A stretch of 64,000 bases of DNA from an uncultured Lentisphaerota bacterium. Lineage in GTDB: Bacteria > Verrucomicrobiota > Kiritimatiellia > CAIQIC01. Both the position numbers and the translations under genes were made by a program. The DNA lies in NCBI GenBank assembly GCA_903896925.1, contig CAITZM010000115.1, positions 105,663-169,662 of the forward strand. The letters are read 5' to 3'. Of the stretch, positions 25,137 through 33,678 are shown one piece after another. The notes under the pieces are model-generated. The model was not told where the DNA came from. It searched no databases and saw only the letters and a program-made list of their open reading frames with translations. Position 1 is the stretch's first letter. Each line of letters opens with the position of its first letter.

Positions 25137-25150
25137 GGAATGATCATTCC
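25137..25150. promoter_or_regulatory. 14-bp palindrome GGAATGATCATTCC
   Basis: A perfect palindrome in an AT-rich patch between the convergent bioA and PaaX-like genes. Function unknown; position rules out a promoter operator for either gene. Confidence 0.3.
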
Positions 25151-25165
25151 ACTATTATTGTAAAT

Positions 25166-25945
25166 TCAGCGACTGGTCATCCGGGACAACCGGTCGCCGA
25201 GCAGGGCGCGCCAGCGCAGGTGGCGCTGATGCAGTAGCCGTCCCCGATAGCCGGCTGGCCACAACGTCTGTGGCAGGAGCGGATCCCAGGCGGTGGCCTG
25301 GTCATAGGCCTGTTTCTCCGTGCGCGCCAACAACCCCCAACGGGTGGGTTCACAAGTCGCGCGGCACGCCGTCTCCAACCCCGGGAGTTGCCGCAGATAC
25401 TGCTGTTGCCGGAGCAAGATGGCCTGCCAGTCCCACGCCGAGTTGACGATCTCCGCATCTGTGCAGAGAAAGAGCTGGTCCGCCTTGAAGCCGCAAAAGC
25501 ATTCCGGCACGCCCTCGACCTTGATGATCTCGCGAAGGATCTGCCTGACGTCGTGCGGCCAGACCCAGACGCTGCGCTGCAAGAAGCCGAACCGATGCGC
25601 GCGCAAGGCCTGCCAGAGGCGTTTGCGATCCTGGCGGCGGGTTTCGGGCAGGTCAAACGTCACCACCCGCCATGCCCCGTCCCAGGCCTGCTGCCAATGT
25701 GGCTCGGGATCGCGGAGGCCAACACGTTGCCGGCCCTGGGCTGTGAGCGAAAACTCCGCCTGTGCGCCGCGCCCGCGGGCGGCGATCAGGTTGTGCTGGC
25801 GCAATTGCTGGACCACCCGCACGCTGGCGCAGCGGTGGGGCTCCGTCTCATAACCTTGGAGCAACGCGGCCAGAAGGGTGTGCCCGAGGGTAGCCCCACC
25901 CCAACTAAAGACGTCCAACAGGTCGGCGTAGCGGTTGTATTTCAC
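25166..25945 (-). CDS. PaaX-like transcriptional regulator
   Basis: 259 aa. An N-terminal winged-helix-like region (about 20-80, SVRVVQQLRQHNLIAARG) is followed by the PaaX central Cas2-like domain (WDGAWRVVTFDLPETRRQDRKRL-type sequence, then FLQRSVWVWPHD) and an alpha-helical C-terminal domain. PaaX proteins are GntR-related repressors that bind phenylacetyl-CoA in proteobacteria; the ligand here is unknown since no phenylacetate genes are nearby. A GTG start with TAAATT 6 nt upstream suggests a leaderless mRNA. A large inverted repeat upstream may be its own operator. Confidence 0.8.
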   Translation of the reverse strand: MKYNRYADLLDVFSWGGATLGHTLLAALLQGYETEPHRCASVRVVQQLRQHNLIAARGRGAQAEFSLTAQGRQRVGLRDPEPHWQQAWDGAWRVVTFDLPETRRQDRKRLWQALRAHRFGFLQRSVWVWPHDVRQILREIIKVEGVPECFCGFKADQLFLCTDAEIVNSAWDWQAILLRQQQYLRQLPGLETACRATCEPTRWGLLARTEKQAYDQATAWDPLLPQTLWPAGYRGRLLHQRHLRWRALLGDRLSRMTSR

Positions 25946-25951
25946 GCCACC

Positions 25952-25979
25952 AATTTACCCCGTCCGCCGCAGGCTGCAA
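25952..25979 (-). promoter_or_regulatory. Candidate leaderless promoter of PaaX-like gene
   Basis: On the minus strand TTGCAG (25979-25974), a 16-bp spacer and TAAATT (25957-25952), then 6 nt to the GTG at 25945. Confidence 0.5.
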
Positions 25980-25985
25980 TCCGTT

Positions 25986-26025
25986 CTACAACAAGGCAGG
26001 AACGATCATGCCTGTGTTGTTGTAG
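25986..26025. promoter_or_regulatory. 40-bp inverted repeat, candidate PaaX-type operator
   Basis: CTACAACAAGGCA (25986-25998) faces TGCC (26009-26012) and TTGTTGTAG (26017-26025). The outer arms match over 9 bp and an inner GGCA/TGCC pair over 4 bp. It begins 7 bp upstream of the -35 box of the regulator gene. Confidence 0.5.
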
Positions 26026-26139
26026 GGCTCGGACGCGGGAGGGCAGCATGCCGCCCCACCGGCCTGCGGGAGGCAGGTGAAAGACCGCCGCGTCCTGCTC
26101 GGCTAAACTTTCCGCAGGGCGGGCAGTCCTTGCGGGCGC

Positions 26140-27015
26140 TCAGACCTCCGCTATGACCGGGTTGCGCTGGGCGCCCAGCTTTTCAATGGCCACCTCAACG
26201 ACATCGCCGGCGCGCAGCAGCACGGGCGGCTGGCGCGCGGAGCCGATGCCCGCGGGCGTGCCCGTGGCGATGATGTCGCCGGGCTCCAGCGTGATGGCCG
26301 CGCTGAAATATTCGATCAGGAAGGGGATCTTGAACAGCATCTGCTGCGTCGTGTCGTCCTGCAGCGTCTGCCCGTTGACACGCTGCGTGACGCGCAGCTG
26401 GTGCGGGTCACCGATCACGTCGCCCGTGACGAGGAAGGGGCCGAGCGGACAAAAGGTGTCGGCACTCTTGCCGCGGAACCACTGCTGGCCCTGGCGCTGC
26501 GCGTCGCGGTCGGTCACATCGTTGAGGATCGTGTAGCCGGCGACATACTCGAGCGCCACCTCGGCCGCGACGCGGCGCGCGGTGCGGCCGATGACGAGGG
26601 CGAGTTCGGCCTCGCCATCCACGCGCCCCGAGCCGCGCGGCAGGACGACGGGGTCGGTGGGGCCGTTGAGCGCGGTGGTCGCCTTGGAAAAGAAGATCGG
26701 CGTCTGCGGGATGGCGGAATCGAACTCCGCGGCGTGCGCAGCGTAATTTTTCCCGAGGCAGACGATCTTGCCGGGACGCGCAACGGGCGGGCCAAGGCGG
26801 ACGCCGGCGGCGGGCACGAGCTTGGGCTGCGGCTCGAGCAGCAGCGCCCGCAGACGCTCGATGCCGTAATGGGTGAAGAAATGCGCGTCATAATCGGCGA
26901 TGTCGAAGGTCATCGCGCGCACATCGAGGATGCTGGCCTGGCCGGGTGCCGGGGTGTCATCGAGCCAGACGCCGGGGCGCTCCGCGCCCCGCGGACCAAA
27001 GCGTACGAGTTTCAT
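26140..27015 (-). CDS. Fumarylacetoacetate hydrolase family protein
   Basis: 291 aa of the FAH superfamily, cytoplasmic metal-dependent hydrolases or decarboxylases acting on 2-oxo acids and acylpyruvates. A short N-terminal domain (1-75) precedes the catalytic fold, with KIVCLGKNYAAHAAE, FFSKATTALNGP, the metal-binding EAELALVIG and the typical GDIIATGTPAGIG. The substrate cannot be read from sequence; UGL-type and YcgM-type acylpyruvases share these motifs. The start has GGAGG upstream and overlaps the rnhC stop by 4 nt (ATGA), so the gene is co-translated with rnhC. Confidence 0.88.
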   Translation of the reverse strand: MKLVRFGPRGAERPGVWLDDTPAPGQASILDVRAMTFDIADYDAHFFTHYGIERLRALLLEPQPKLVPAAGVRLGPPVARPGKIVCLGKNYAAHAAEFDSAIPQTPIFFSKATTALNGPTDPVVLPRGSGRVDGEAELALVIGRTARRVAAEVALEYVAGYTILNDVTDRDAQRQGQQWFRGKSADTFCPLGPFLVTGDVIGDPHQLRVTQRVNGQTLQDDTTQQMLFKIPFLIEYFSAAITLEPGDIIATGTPAGIGSARQPPVLLRAGDVVEVAIEKLGAQRNPVIAEV

Positions 27016-27989
27016 GCTTCCTCCACGGTTTCTTCTGCTACGGCCGGACCGCCGGCCAGCGCGCCACGCGCCAAGCCCAGGCTGGCGAGCACGGCCTCGG
27101 TGGTCTTGAAATGGAGCTTGGCGACCTCGCCGAGCGCGGCGGGACCGCGCTGCTGGATCACCAGCCGGGCCGCCACCTGCACGCGATCCGAGGCGCCCTT
27201 GGGCAGCTCAACGCCCGTTTTGGCACCCAGCTCGCGCAGACCGCGCAGGAAGCCGGCGCGCGCCAGCACCGAGGCGGCGGCGACGGCGGGATCGGACTCG
27301 GCCTTGTGGCGCTGCTCGAGCTTGATCGTCACGCCCTGCGCCTTGAGCGCGGACTCTATGCGATGCTTGGGGCCAAACTGGTCGGAGAGCGCGCGCGGGC
27401 AGGCGGGGATGACTTCGAGCAGGTTCTTGATCGCCCGGGCATGGCCCCAGGCGAGCAGGCGGTTGACGTTCTGGAAGCCGGCGTAGAGCCGGTTGTAGGC
27501 GCTCGGGCCGATGGCGATCACGCTGCAGCGGGAGCCGAGCAACCGGCGCAGGTCGGCCCCCATCTGCTCGGCGACGCGGTCGCTGGTGATCGTCTTGCTG
27601 TCGCGCACCTTCAGCCGCTGAAATTCGGTCGCCAGTTCCTCGTCCACATAGGCGGCGGCGATGACGAGGGGGCCGAAAAAATCGCCCTTGCCGCTTTCGT
27701 CGATGCCCATGTGCGCGGAGGTGAGCTGCGGGTCGACCACCTTTTCGTAGCCAAGCCGGGCCTGCCCGATGATCTCCGGCTCCAGCACAAACTCGATCCA
27801 CTCCGCGGCGCCACGCCCCTGGACGACCAGCTTGCCGCTGTTATACAGCGTGATCTGGCAGTCGCGGCCCTCCGCCGCCAGCGCGGCGTGCGGCACCGTG
27901 CGCCGGCGGTAGTTGCCGGCGTCAAGGACCGCGGCCAATTTCCCGCGGGCGGCTTCCGTCAGCGGGAAAACAAAAGATGATGGGTTCAT
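27012..27989 (-). CDS. rnhC: Ribonuclease HIII
   Basis: 325 aa. An N-terminal substrate-binding domain (about 1-95, with ITLYNSGKLVVQGRGA) is the mark of RNase HIII and is absent from HII. The catalytic core begins MGIDESGKGDFFGPLVIAAA with the Asp-Glu-Gly-Lys-Gly-Asp active-site pattern; KVRDSKTI and DSAAVA-like positions follow (ESDPAVAAASVLAR). It removes RNA from RNA-DNA hybrids. The C-terminal 25 residues are an Ala/Gly/Glu-rich extension. A TG-extended TAGCTT box lies 11 nt upstream of the ATG at 27989. Confidence 0.93.
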   Translation of the reverse strand: MNPSSFVFPLTEAARGKLAAVLDAGNYRRRTVPHAALAAEGRDCQITLYNSGKLVVQGRGAAEWIEFVLEPEIIGQARLGYEKVVDPQLTSAHMGIDESGKGDFFGPLVIAAAYVDEELATEFQRLKVRDSKTITSDRVAEQMGADLRRLLGSRCSVIAIGPSAYNRLYAGFQNVNRLLAWGHARAIKNLLEVIPACPRALSDQFGPKHRIESALKAQGVTIKLEQRHKAESDPAVAAASVLARAGFLRGLRELGAKTGVELPKGASDRVQVAARLVIQQRGPAALGEVAKLHFKTTEAVLASLGLARGALAGGPAVAEETVEEA

Positions 27990-28343
27990 GCGTGGCGCAG
28001 AAGCTAGCAGATGGCGCGGCGTCTGGCCAAGAGGAGTTCGCGATTTTTTTGCCAAGGGGCGGTTGCGTGGCGGCACGCATCCCGGCTGCCTATTTACTGT
28101 TAGTCCTTTACCTTGAGACCGAGGCGGTGTGAAAGTGGAAGTACCGGCGCGGGTTGGGTTCGCGGGGCTGGAAGCCCCGCCCACAGGGAAGAGGGAGATG
28201 CTGTGTTGGTTGCGGGGCATCCGGCCTGCACCAGTTTTGTGAATCATGCGGAGCACGAGCTGGCTTGCGTCTTCCTGCGCGGAGCGTGCTTCGCCAGCGC
28301 AGGCAACCGCCAAGCCGTACCGCGCTGACCGGCACCTCCAGCA

Positions 28344-28373
28344 TTGAATCGGCGCGGTCCTCGCGGCTATGTT
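28344..28373 (+). promoter_or_regulatory. Candidate leaderless promoter
   Basis: TTGAAT (28344-28349), an 18-bp spacer and TATGTT (28368-28373), then exactly 6 nt to the ATG at 28380. Confidence 0.5.
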
Positions 28374-28379
28374 GCGCGC

Positions 28380-29861
28380 ATGAAGAAATCACTCCTGCTT
28401 GGCGCGTGTCTGTTGCTCGGCGGCGCGGCGGCCGCGGAACTGCCAGACCTGAGTTCCATCGCACCCGACCTGATCGTGCCCCCGCTGACGGCCGGCGCGC
28501 CGGCTGCCGGGGCGCGCGTGAAACACTTTTTGCCGGAATTCAAGGATACCCAGCTCTACCACGTGCTCTATCTGCCCACCGACTGGAAGCCGGGCGCGCG
28601 CTTCCCGGTGATCGTCGAATACGCGGGCAATGGCAACTATTCGAACAAATTCGGCGATATCTCCACCGGCGTGCCGGAGGGCAGTCAGCTCGGCTATGGC
28701 ATCAGCGCCGGCACGAACTGCATCTGGCTCTGCCTGCCTTATGTGGACGCCCGCGAGAAAAAGATCGCCACCCAGTGGTGGGGCGACGTCGAGGCCACGC
28801 TCGCCTACTGCCGGCAGGCCATTCGGATGGTCTGCGACCAGTTCGGCGGCGACCCTGACGCCGTCATCCTCTGCGGCTTTTCGCGCGGCGCGATCGCCTG
28901 CGGCTACCTCGGCCTGCACGACGACGACACCGCCAAGCTCTGGCGCGCGTTCATTCCCTACAGCCATTATGATGGCGTCCGCACCTGGAAACATCCCGCG
29001 TCCGATGCCGCCTCCGCGGTCGCGCGGATGCAGCGACTGCACGGGCGGCCCTCGTTCGTCTGCCAGGAGGGCTCCGTCGAGTCGACCAAGCAATTCATCG
29101 CCGCCAGCGGCGTGCAGGCGCCGTTTACGTTCCAAGCCGTGCCGTTCCGCAACCACAACGATGGCTGGACGTTGCGCGACTCGCCCGCGCGCCAGGCGGT
29201 GCGTGCATGGCTGCGCGACGTGCTGCGCGCGCCACCCGCGGGGGTGACCCCCGCACCTGCGGCGCACAAGAAGACCGTGGTATGTTTCGGCGACAGCATC
29301 ACGCACCTCGGCTATCCACAGCTCATCGCCAACCAGCTCGGTGTGAGGGCCATCAACGCCGGCGTCGGCGGCAATACGACCAAGGCCGGGCTGGCGCGGA
29401 TAGAGAAAGATGTGCTCGCCCTGCATCCCGACGCCGTCACCATCCTGTTCGGCACGAACGACAGCGTGCTGGACCGGCCGAAGACCTACAAAGTTTCACC
29501 GCAGCAATACGAGGCGAATCTGACCGAAATGGTCACGCACTGCCGCCAAGCCGGCGCGCAGGTCGTGCTTGCGACCCTGCCGCCGATCGTGGCCGGGCCC
29601 TATTTCACGCGGCATCCCAAGGCCAACTACGACGCCGAGGGCGGGCTGGACAGCGTGCTCGCCAACTACCAGGCCATCGCCCAGCGTGTCGGCAAAAAGC
29701 TGAGCGTGACCGTGGTGGATTTGCAAAACACCCTGGCGCAGGATTGGCCGCAGCACAGCCGCGACGGCGTGCATCCCGACGCAGAAATGTCCCGCCAGAT
29801 CGCCGCGCAGTTAGCGGTGGCCCTGGCACAGGTCCTGGCCTTGCCCTCGCCAGCTAAATGA
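28380..29861 (+). CDS. Secreted two-domain esterase: alpha/beta hydrolase plus SGNH hydrolase
   Basis: 493 aa with a signal peptide (1-20, ending AAAAE). Residues 45-290 form an alpha/beta-hydrolase domain with nucleophile elbow CGFSRGA and a late His in FRNHNDGW. After a Pro/Ala linker (about 285-300), residues 300-490 form an SGNH/GDSL hydrolase: block I FGDSITHLG, block II Gly, block III FGTNDS and block V DGVHPD. Two catalytic hydrolases in one chain suggest deacylation of a complex acetylated or feruloylated polysaccharide. The first domain resembles the alpha/beta hydrolase at 15118-16050, so the two may be related. Confidence 0.83.
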   Translation: MKKSLLLGACLLLGGAAAAELPDLSSIAPDLIVPPLTAGAPAAGARVKHFLPEFKDTQLYHVLYLPTDWKPGARFPVIVEYAGNGNYSNKFGDISTGVPEGSQLGYGISAGTNCIWLCLPYVDAREKKIATQWWGDVEATLAYCRQAIRMVCDQFGGDPDAVILCGFSRGAIACGYLGLHDDDTAKLWRAFIPYSHYDGVRTWKHPASDAASAVARMQRLHGRPSFVCQEGSVESTKQFIAASGVQAPFTFQAVPFRNHNDGWTLRDSPARQAVRAWLRDVLRAPPAGVTPAPAAHKKTVVCFGDSITHLGYPQLIANQLGVRAINAGVGGNTTKAGLARIEKDVLALHPDAVTILFGTNDSVLDRPKTYKVSPQQYEANLTEMVTHCRQAGAQVVLATLPPIVAGPYFTRHPKANYDAEGGLDSVLANYQAIAQRVGKKLSVTVVDLQNTLAQDWPQHSRDGVHPDAEMSRQIAAQLAVALAQVLALPSPAK

Positions 29862-29902
29862 TATGTGCGAACGCAAGCACCCCTGTGCTACCTGTAATTA
29901 CA

Positions 29903-29928
29903 ATTCCACACCTTGCGAGGTGTGGAAT
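29903..29928. terminator. Perfect 11-bp hairpin
   Basis: ATTCCACACCT (29903-29913), a TGCG loop and its exact complement (29918-29928), 41 nt past the esterase stop. No T-run follows. Confidence 0.5.
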
Positions 29929-30030
29929 GCATCAATCATGCTGCCCATTGGTTGCGCCTCCCTTCCGTAAAGACGATGAGAGCCGGCCACTGGCTGATGG
30001 ACCAGGAACGGCGGTACTCTTGCCGCCGAA

Positions 30031-30069
30031 AAGAAAACGGCGGCTTTCCCTGATTTGGAAAAGCCGCCG
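30031..30069 (-). terminator. Intrinsic terminator of Spy-like gene
   Basis: Stem CGGCGGCTTT/AAAGCCGCCG (30038-30047 with 30060-30069); read on the minus strand it is followed by TTTTCTTTT. Confidence 0.75.
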
Positions 30070-30090
30070 CAGTTCTTTGGACGAGTCAGT

Positions 30091-30645
30091 TTAGACGCTT
30101 GGCTTGGCCTCGACGGGCTGCTGGCCGCCGGCTTTGGCCGGACCACCCTCTTTATGCTGGCCGCCGCCGAGCGCTTCGCGGTGCTTCTCGAAGATCTCGC
30201 GCGCCTTCTCACGAAGCTTCTGCAGCGCTTCGCGCTTCTGCTCCTCGGTCAGCGAGGAGTCCTTCATGATCTTCTCGCGCTCGGCCTGCATCTTTTCCAT
30301 GTGGCCCAGGATTTCCTTCTTCTGCTCGGCCGTGAGCTTGGTATTTTGCTCGAGGCGTTCCTTGAATTTCTCGCTCATCTTCTGGGTGAATTTCTTGATG
30401 GCCTCCTGGCGCTGCTCAGGGGTCATGTCCTTGAGGCTCTCGCGGAATTTCTGCAGCGCTTCGCGATTCTCACCGCCGCCGAGTTCGCCGCCGCCGGCTC
30501 CGGCGCCGCGATGCAGGCCTTGGCCGCCGTGGTGCTTGGCCGGCGCGTTGGTGCTGCCGCCCTCTTCCGCACGGGCCGTCAGGCTGAACGCCAGGCACAC
30601 ACAGGCCGCGACGCCAGCCAGCTTCATCATCTTTTCTATTTTCAT
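30091..30645 (-). CDS. Secreted Spy/CpxP-like helical protein
   Basis: 184 aa with a signal peptide (about 1-25, ending LTARA). The mature protein is highly charged and helical, with repeated LTxEQ-type motifs (MTPEQRQEAIKKF, LTAEQKKEIL, LTEEQKREAL) typical of the LTXXQ/Spy family of periplasmic chaperones and stress sensors. It is longer than E. coli Spy, and the repeats suggest internal duplication. The C-terminus is Gly/Ala/Gln-rich. AAAGGA precedes the ATG at 30645. It stands alone, so a general envelope chaperone role is likelier than a dedicated partner. Confidence 0.72.
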   Translation of the reverse strand: MKIEKMMKLAGVAACVCLAFSLTARAEEGGSTNAPAKHHGGQGLHRGAGAGGGELGGGENREALQKFRESLKDMTPEQRQEAIKKFTQKMSEKFKERLEQNTKLTAEQKKEILGHMEKMQAEREKIMKDSSLTEEQKREALQKLREKAREIFEKHREALGGGQHKEGGPAKAGGQQPVEAKPSV

Positions 30646-30772
30646 GCGTGAGATCCTTTGCTTTGATCGGGGCTGCATGCCCTCTGGGCAGTTAACGGGC
30701 CGGCGTGCGCGTTTATTGTGGCGCGGAAATAAACTTGTTTTCCGGCGGGCAGCAGGGAAACTTCCCGCCGAC

Positions 30773-31561
30773 ATGCACCCCCTTGCTTTCGAACTCTTTG
30801 GCCGGCCGGTCTACTGGTTCGGCGTGATGATGGCGCTGGCCTTCCTGTCCGCCATCGCCCTCTGGAACTGGCTGGCGCCGCGCTCCGGCCGGCCCGCCGG
30901 CTACGGCTCCGAGTTGGGCTTCTGGATCATGATCAGCGGCGTGGTCGGCGCGCGCATTGCCGAGGTGGTGACCAACTGGGCGCACTACCAGGCGCAGCCG
31001 CTGGAAATCATCCGCGTGGACCGCGGCGGACTGGTGTACTACGGCGGGTTCATTCTGGCGTGCCTCGCCGTCATCGTCTTCTCGCGGCGCCATCGCGATC
31101 CGCTGTGGTCGCTGGCCGACTACGGGGTGGTGGCGTTGCCGCTCGGACACGCGATCGGCCGCATCGGCTGTTTCATCAACGGCTGCTGCTATGGCCTGCA
31201 CAGCGCTCTGCCGTGGTCCATCCGCTTCCCTGCCGACCACGAAAGTCACGGCGTGCCGGTGCACCCGACCCAACTCTATGAGGCGGGCTACAACTCCCTG
31301 TTGTTCGGCGTGCTGCTCGCCTGCTTCCTGCGGCGCCGGCCGCCCGCCGGCCGCGTCTTCGCGCTCTACCTGCTGCTCTACCCGCCGTTCCGGTTCCTGG
31401 TGGAAAGCATCCGGGAGGAGCCGCACGGCGCCGGCGGCCTGACCGCAGCCCAGCTGACCAGCATCCCGTTGTTCCTCGCCGGCCTCGTGTTGTGGATCTA
31501 TCTTGGTCGCAAAGCCCATGCTCTTGAACAGAAGGCAACGAAGGGAACAAGGCCGGCTTGA
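30773..31561 (+). CDS. lgt: Prolipoprotein diacylglyceryl transferase
   Basis: Lgt, 262 aa, seven-helix inner-membrane enzyme attaching diacylglycerol to lipobox cysteines. The signature GHAIGRIGCFINGCCYG (near residues 121-137) corresponds to the HGxxGRIGNFxN motif, with Cys instead of Asn after GRIG as in several non-proteobacterial Lgt proteins. HPTQLYEA and PPFRFLVESIREE are also family-typical. The ATG at 30773 gives the standard N-terminus (FELFGRPVYWFGV). There is no good ribosome site. It would serve lipoproteins such as the Wza-like one at 1655. Confidence 0.92.
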   Translation: MHPLAFELFGRPVYWFGVMMALAFLSAIALWNWLAPRSGRPAGYGSELGFWIMISGVVGARIAEVVTNWAHYQAQPLEIIRVDRGGLVYYGGFILACLAVIVFSRRHRDPLWSLADYGVVALPLGHAIGRIGCFINGCCYGLHSALPWSIRFPADHESHGVPVHPTQLYEAGYNSLLFGVLLACFLRRRPPAGRVFALYLLLYPPFRFLVESIREEPHGAGGLTAAQLTSIPLFLAGLVLWIYLGRKAHALEQKATKGTRPA

Positions 31562-31600
31562 ACTTACTTCGTTTGCCTGGTTGGCTTCTGTAAGAAATAT

Positions 31601-32536
31601 ATGAGTCAGTTTATCGTCCAACCTGAAGCCGCCGGCGTGCGGCTCGATGCGTTTCTGGCCGCGCAGGGCGGCGAACATTCGCGCGCCCGCTGGCAGCAGC
31701 TCATCCGCGAGGGCCACGTCCGCGTCGGCGGCCAGGCGCGCAAGGCCAGCCACGCAGTGCATGCCGGCGAAGTGGTCGAGTTCGAAATCCCGGAGCCCAC
31801 CGTCGTGGGTTTGGTGGCGCAGGATATTCCGCTGAACATCCTGTACGAGGACGCCGACCTCATCGTGATCAACAAGCCGCCCGACCTCGTCGTGCATCCC
31901 GCGGCGGGGCACGCCGAGGGCACGCTCGTCAACGCGCTGCTGCACCACTGCGCCGACCTCGCGGGCATCGGCGGCGAGCTGCGGCCGGGCATCGTGCACC
32001 GCCTCGACATGGACACCAGCGGCGCGCTCGTCGTCGCCAAGACCGAGCAGGCGATGGCCGGGCTGACGCACCAGTTCAAAAACCACCTCGTGCACAAGGA
32101 ATACCTGGCGCTCGTCTGGGGCGTCGTCGAGCCGCGCACCGGCCACATCGAGACGCTGATCGGCCGCAGCACGCGCGACCGAAAAAAAATGTCCACCGAG
32201 CCGGATATCGGGCGGCTCGCGCTGACCGACTACGAAGTCATGGAACAGTTCGACGACGCGGCCGTGCTGCGCGTCCGCATCCACACCGGGCGCACGCACC
32301 AGATCCGCGTCCACCTCACGCACATCGGCCACCCCGTGATCGGCGACACCGTCTATGGCCGTCCCCGCAAGGCCGATCTGCCTGCGCCGGCCGGCCGCCA
32401 GATGCTGCACGCGCACCAGCTCGCCTTCGAGCACCCCCGCACCGGCCAGGCCCTGAGCTTCACCGCGCCCGTCCCCGAGGATTTCCGCACGCTCTGGCGC
32501 GCATTCCGGGAAAACGCTAAGGTCACCGACACATGA
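31601..32536 (+). CDS. rluD: RluA/RluD-family rRNA pseudouridine synthase
   Basis: 311 aa. An N-terminal S4 RNA-binding domain (about 15-65) precedes the pseudouridine synthase fold. The catalytic Asp lies in the signature HRLDMDTSGALVVAK, and the C-terminal HTGRTHQIRVHL is characteristic of the RluD branch, which modifies helix 69 of 23S rRNA. RluC or RluA specificity cannot be excluded. The stop overlaps the downstream uracil-DNA glycosylase start (ATGA at 32533-32536), so the pair is coupled. Confidence 0.9.
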   Translation: MSQFIVQPEAAGVRLDAFLAAQGGEHSRARWQQLIREGHVRVGGQARKASHAVHAGEVVEFEIPEPTVVGLVAQDIPLNILYEDADLIVINKPPDLVVHPAAGHAEGTLVNALLHHCADLAGIGGELRPGIVHRLDMDTSGALVVAKTEQAMAGLTHQFKNHLVHKEYLALVWGVVEPRTGHIETLIGRSTRDRKKMSTEPDIGRLALTDYEVMEQFDDAAVLRVRIHTGRTHQIRVHLTHIGHPVIGDTVYGRPRKADLPAPAGRQMLHAHQLAFEHPRTGQALSFTAPVPEDFRTLWRAFRENAKVTDT

Positions 32537-33522
32537 GCACCAACCGCAAAAAACTGGCCACCGCCGTGGGACAACTCGAGAGCCATCTCCAATGGCTTAA
32601 GGAAGAAGGCGTACGCACCGTCGCGGCCGACCCGAAAATCCTAAACGCCGGCTCTGCGCATACTCCATCAACCATCCCTCATCAACCATCCTCTTCTTCC
32701 CAGCCGCCGGCCGCCCATGCCCTGAAGAGTGTCCCTGTGAAAGTGCCGCGCATTGAAACAGCGGCCGTCCAACCCTTGGAACAGGTTCCCGTGGGCGGGA
32801 GCTCCAGCTCCCGCGAGCCTCGACCAGCCCCCGCCCCAACGCGGGAGCAGAAGCTCCCGCCCACCAGCAGTTCCCTGTCGCAGCCCGCGACGACTCCCGG
32901 CGCGGGCGCCGCGCCGCTGACCGCCTCGAGTCCCGTGCTCGCGGACATTGCGGCGCGCGTCTCCGTCTGCACGCAGTGCCGTTTGGGCCAGTCGCGCACC
33001 CGCACGGTGCCGGGCCAGGGCACGCCGCAGCCGGAAATCATGTTCGTCGGCGAAGGCCCGGGTGAGGACGAGGACCGGCAGGGCCTAGCGTTCGTCGGCC
33101 GCGCGGGCCAGCTCCTCACACGCATGATCCTCCGCATGGGCCTGACGCGCGACCAGGTTTTCATCGCCAACATCGTCAAATGCCGTCCGCCCGACAACCG
33201 CGTGCCTGCGCCCGACGAGATGGCCGCCTGCCTGCCCTACCTGCGCGAGCAGGTCGCCGAGCTCAAGCCCAAGGTCATCGTCTGCCTCGGCGCCACCGCG
33301 GTAAAGGGCCTGCTCAACAACATGACCGGCATCACCAAGCTGCGCGGCCAGTGGCAGAAGTATCAAGGCGTGGACGTGATGCCAACCCTCCACCCCTCGT
33401 TCCTGCTGCGCGGCGGCGGCGAGGACCGGGCACGCTGGTGGGAAGTCTGGGAGGATCTGACGGCGGTCCTCAAAAAAGTCGGCCGCGAAGTACCGCCGCA
33501 AAAAACCGCGCCGCCCGCATGA
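32533..33522 (+). CDS. Family 4 uracil-DNA glycosylase with long N-terminal linker
   Basis: 329 aa; excises uracil from DNA. The glycosylase domain (about 135-320) has the Fe-S ligands CTQC and, later, IVKCRPPDNR, motif A GEGPGEDED and motif B HPSFLLR, all hallmarks of the thermophile/SPO1-like family 4. Residues 1-30 form a conserved helical start (SHLQWLKEEGV). In between lies a low-complexity linker of about 100 residues that contains the 74-bp palindromic element and a CCAAG-like box in frame. Core plus helix is the usual family length (200-230 aa), so the linker is an addition. Confidence 0.9.
   Translation: MSTNRKKLATAVGQLESHLQWLKEEGVRTVAADPKILNAGSAHTPSTIPHQPSSSSQPPAAHALKSVPVKVPRIETAAVQPLEQVPVGGSSSSREPRPAPAPTREQKLPPTSSSLSQPATTPGAGAAPLTASSPVLADIAARVSVCTQCRLGQSRTRTVPGQGTPQPEIMFVGEGPGEDEDRQGLAFVGRAGQLLTRMILRMGLTRDQVFIANIVKCRPPDNRVPAPDEMAACLPYLREQVAELKPKVIVCLGATAVKGLLNNMTGITKLRGQWQKYQGVDVMPTLHPSFLLRGGGEDRARWWEVWEDLTAVLKKVGREVPPQKTAPPA
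32769..32779. repeat. CCAAG-like box inside uracil-DNA glycosylase gene
   Basis: CCAACCCTTGG, one mismatch from the consensus palindrome, 12 bp before the 74-bp element. No partner at 32 bp. Confidence 0.45.
32791..32864. repeat. 74-bp in-frame palindromic element, copy 3
   Basis: Arms 32791-32814 and 32841-32864 are inverted with few mismatches and enclose a 26-bp spacer, the same size as in copies 1 and 2. It begins on a first codon position and encodes VGGSSSSR at the left and REQKLPPTSSS at the right. Confidence 0.75.
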
Positions 33523-33678
33523 ACCCAACAAGCGTGCTGTGCTCCACCGCGGAACCGGGCACCACCCGGGCGCCGCGAAGGATGCGCTCGAACGGCTGAC
33601 TGCGCAGACAAACGTGCGGACAGGTACCGGGCCGGTTTCCCGACGCCTACCCCCGCACTCCACGAAAGGTGCAGAACG

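Noticed and set aside
30713..32434. Minus-strand frame of 573 codons antisense to lgt and rluD
   Set aside because: Both plus-strand genes have clear family motifs. The antisense product is low-complexity with no domain signature.
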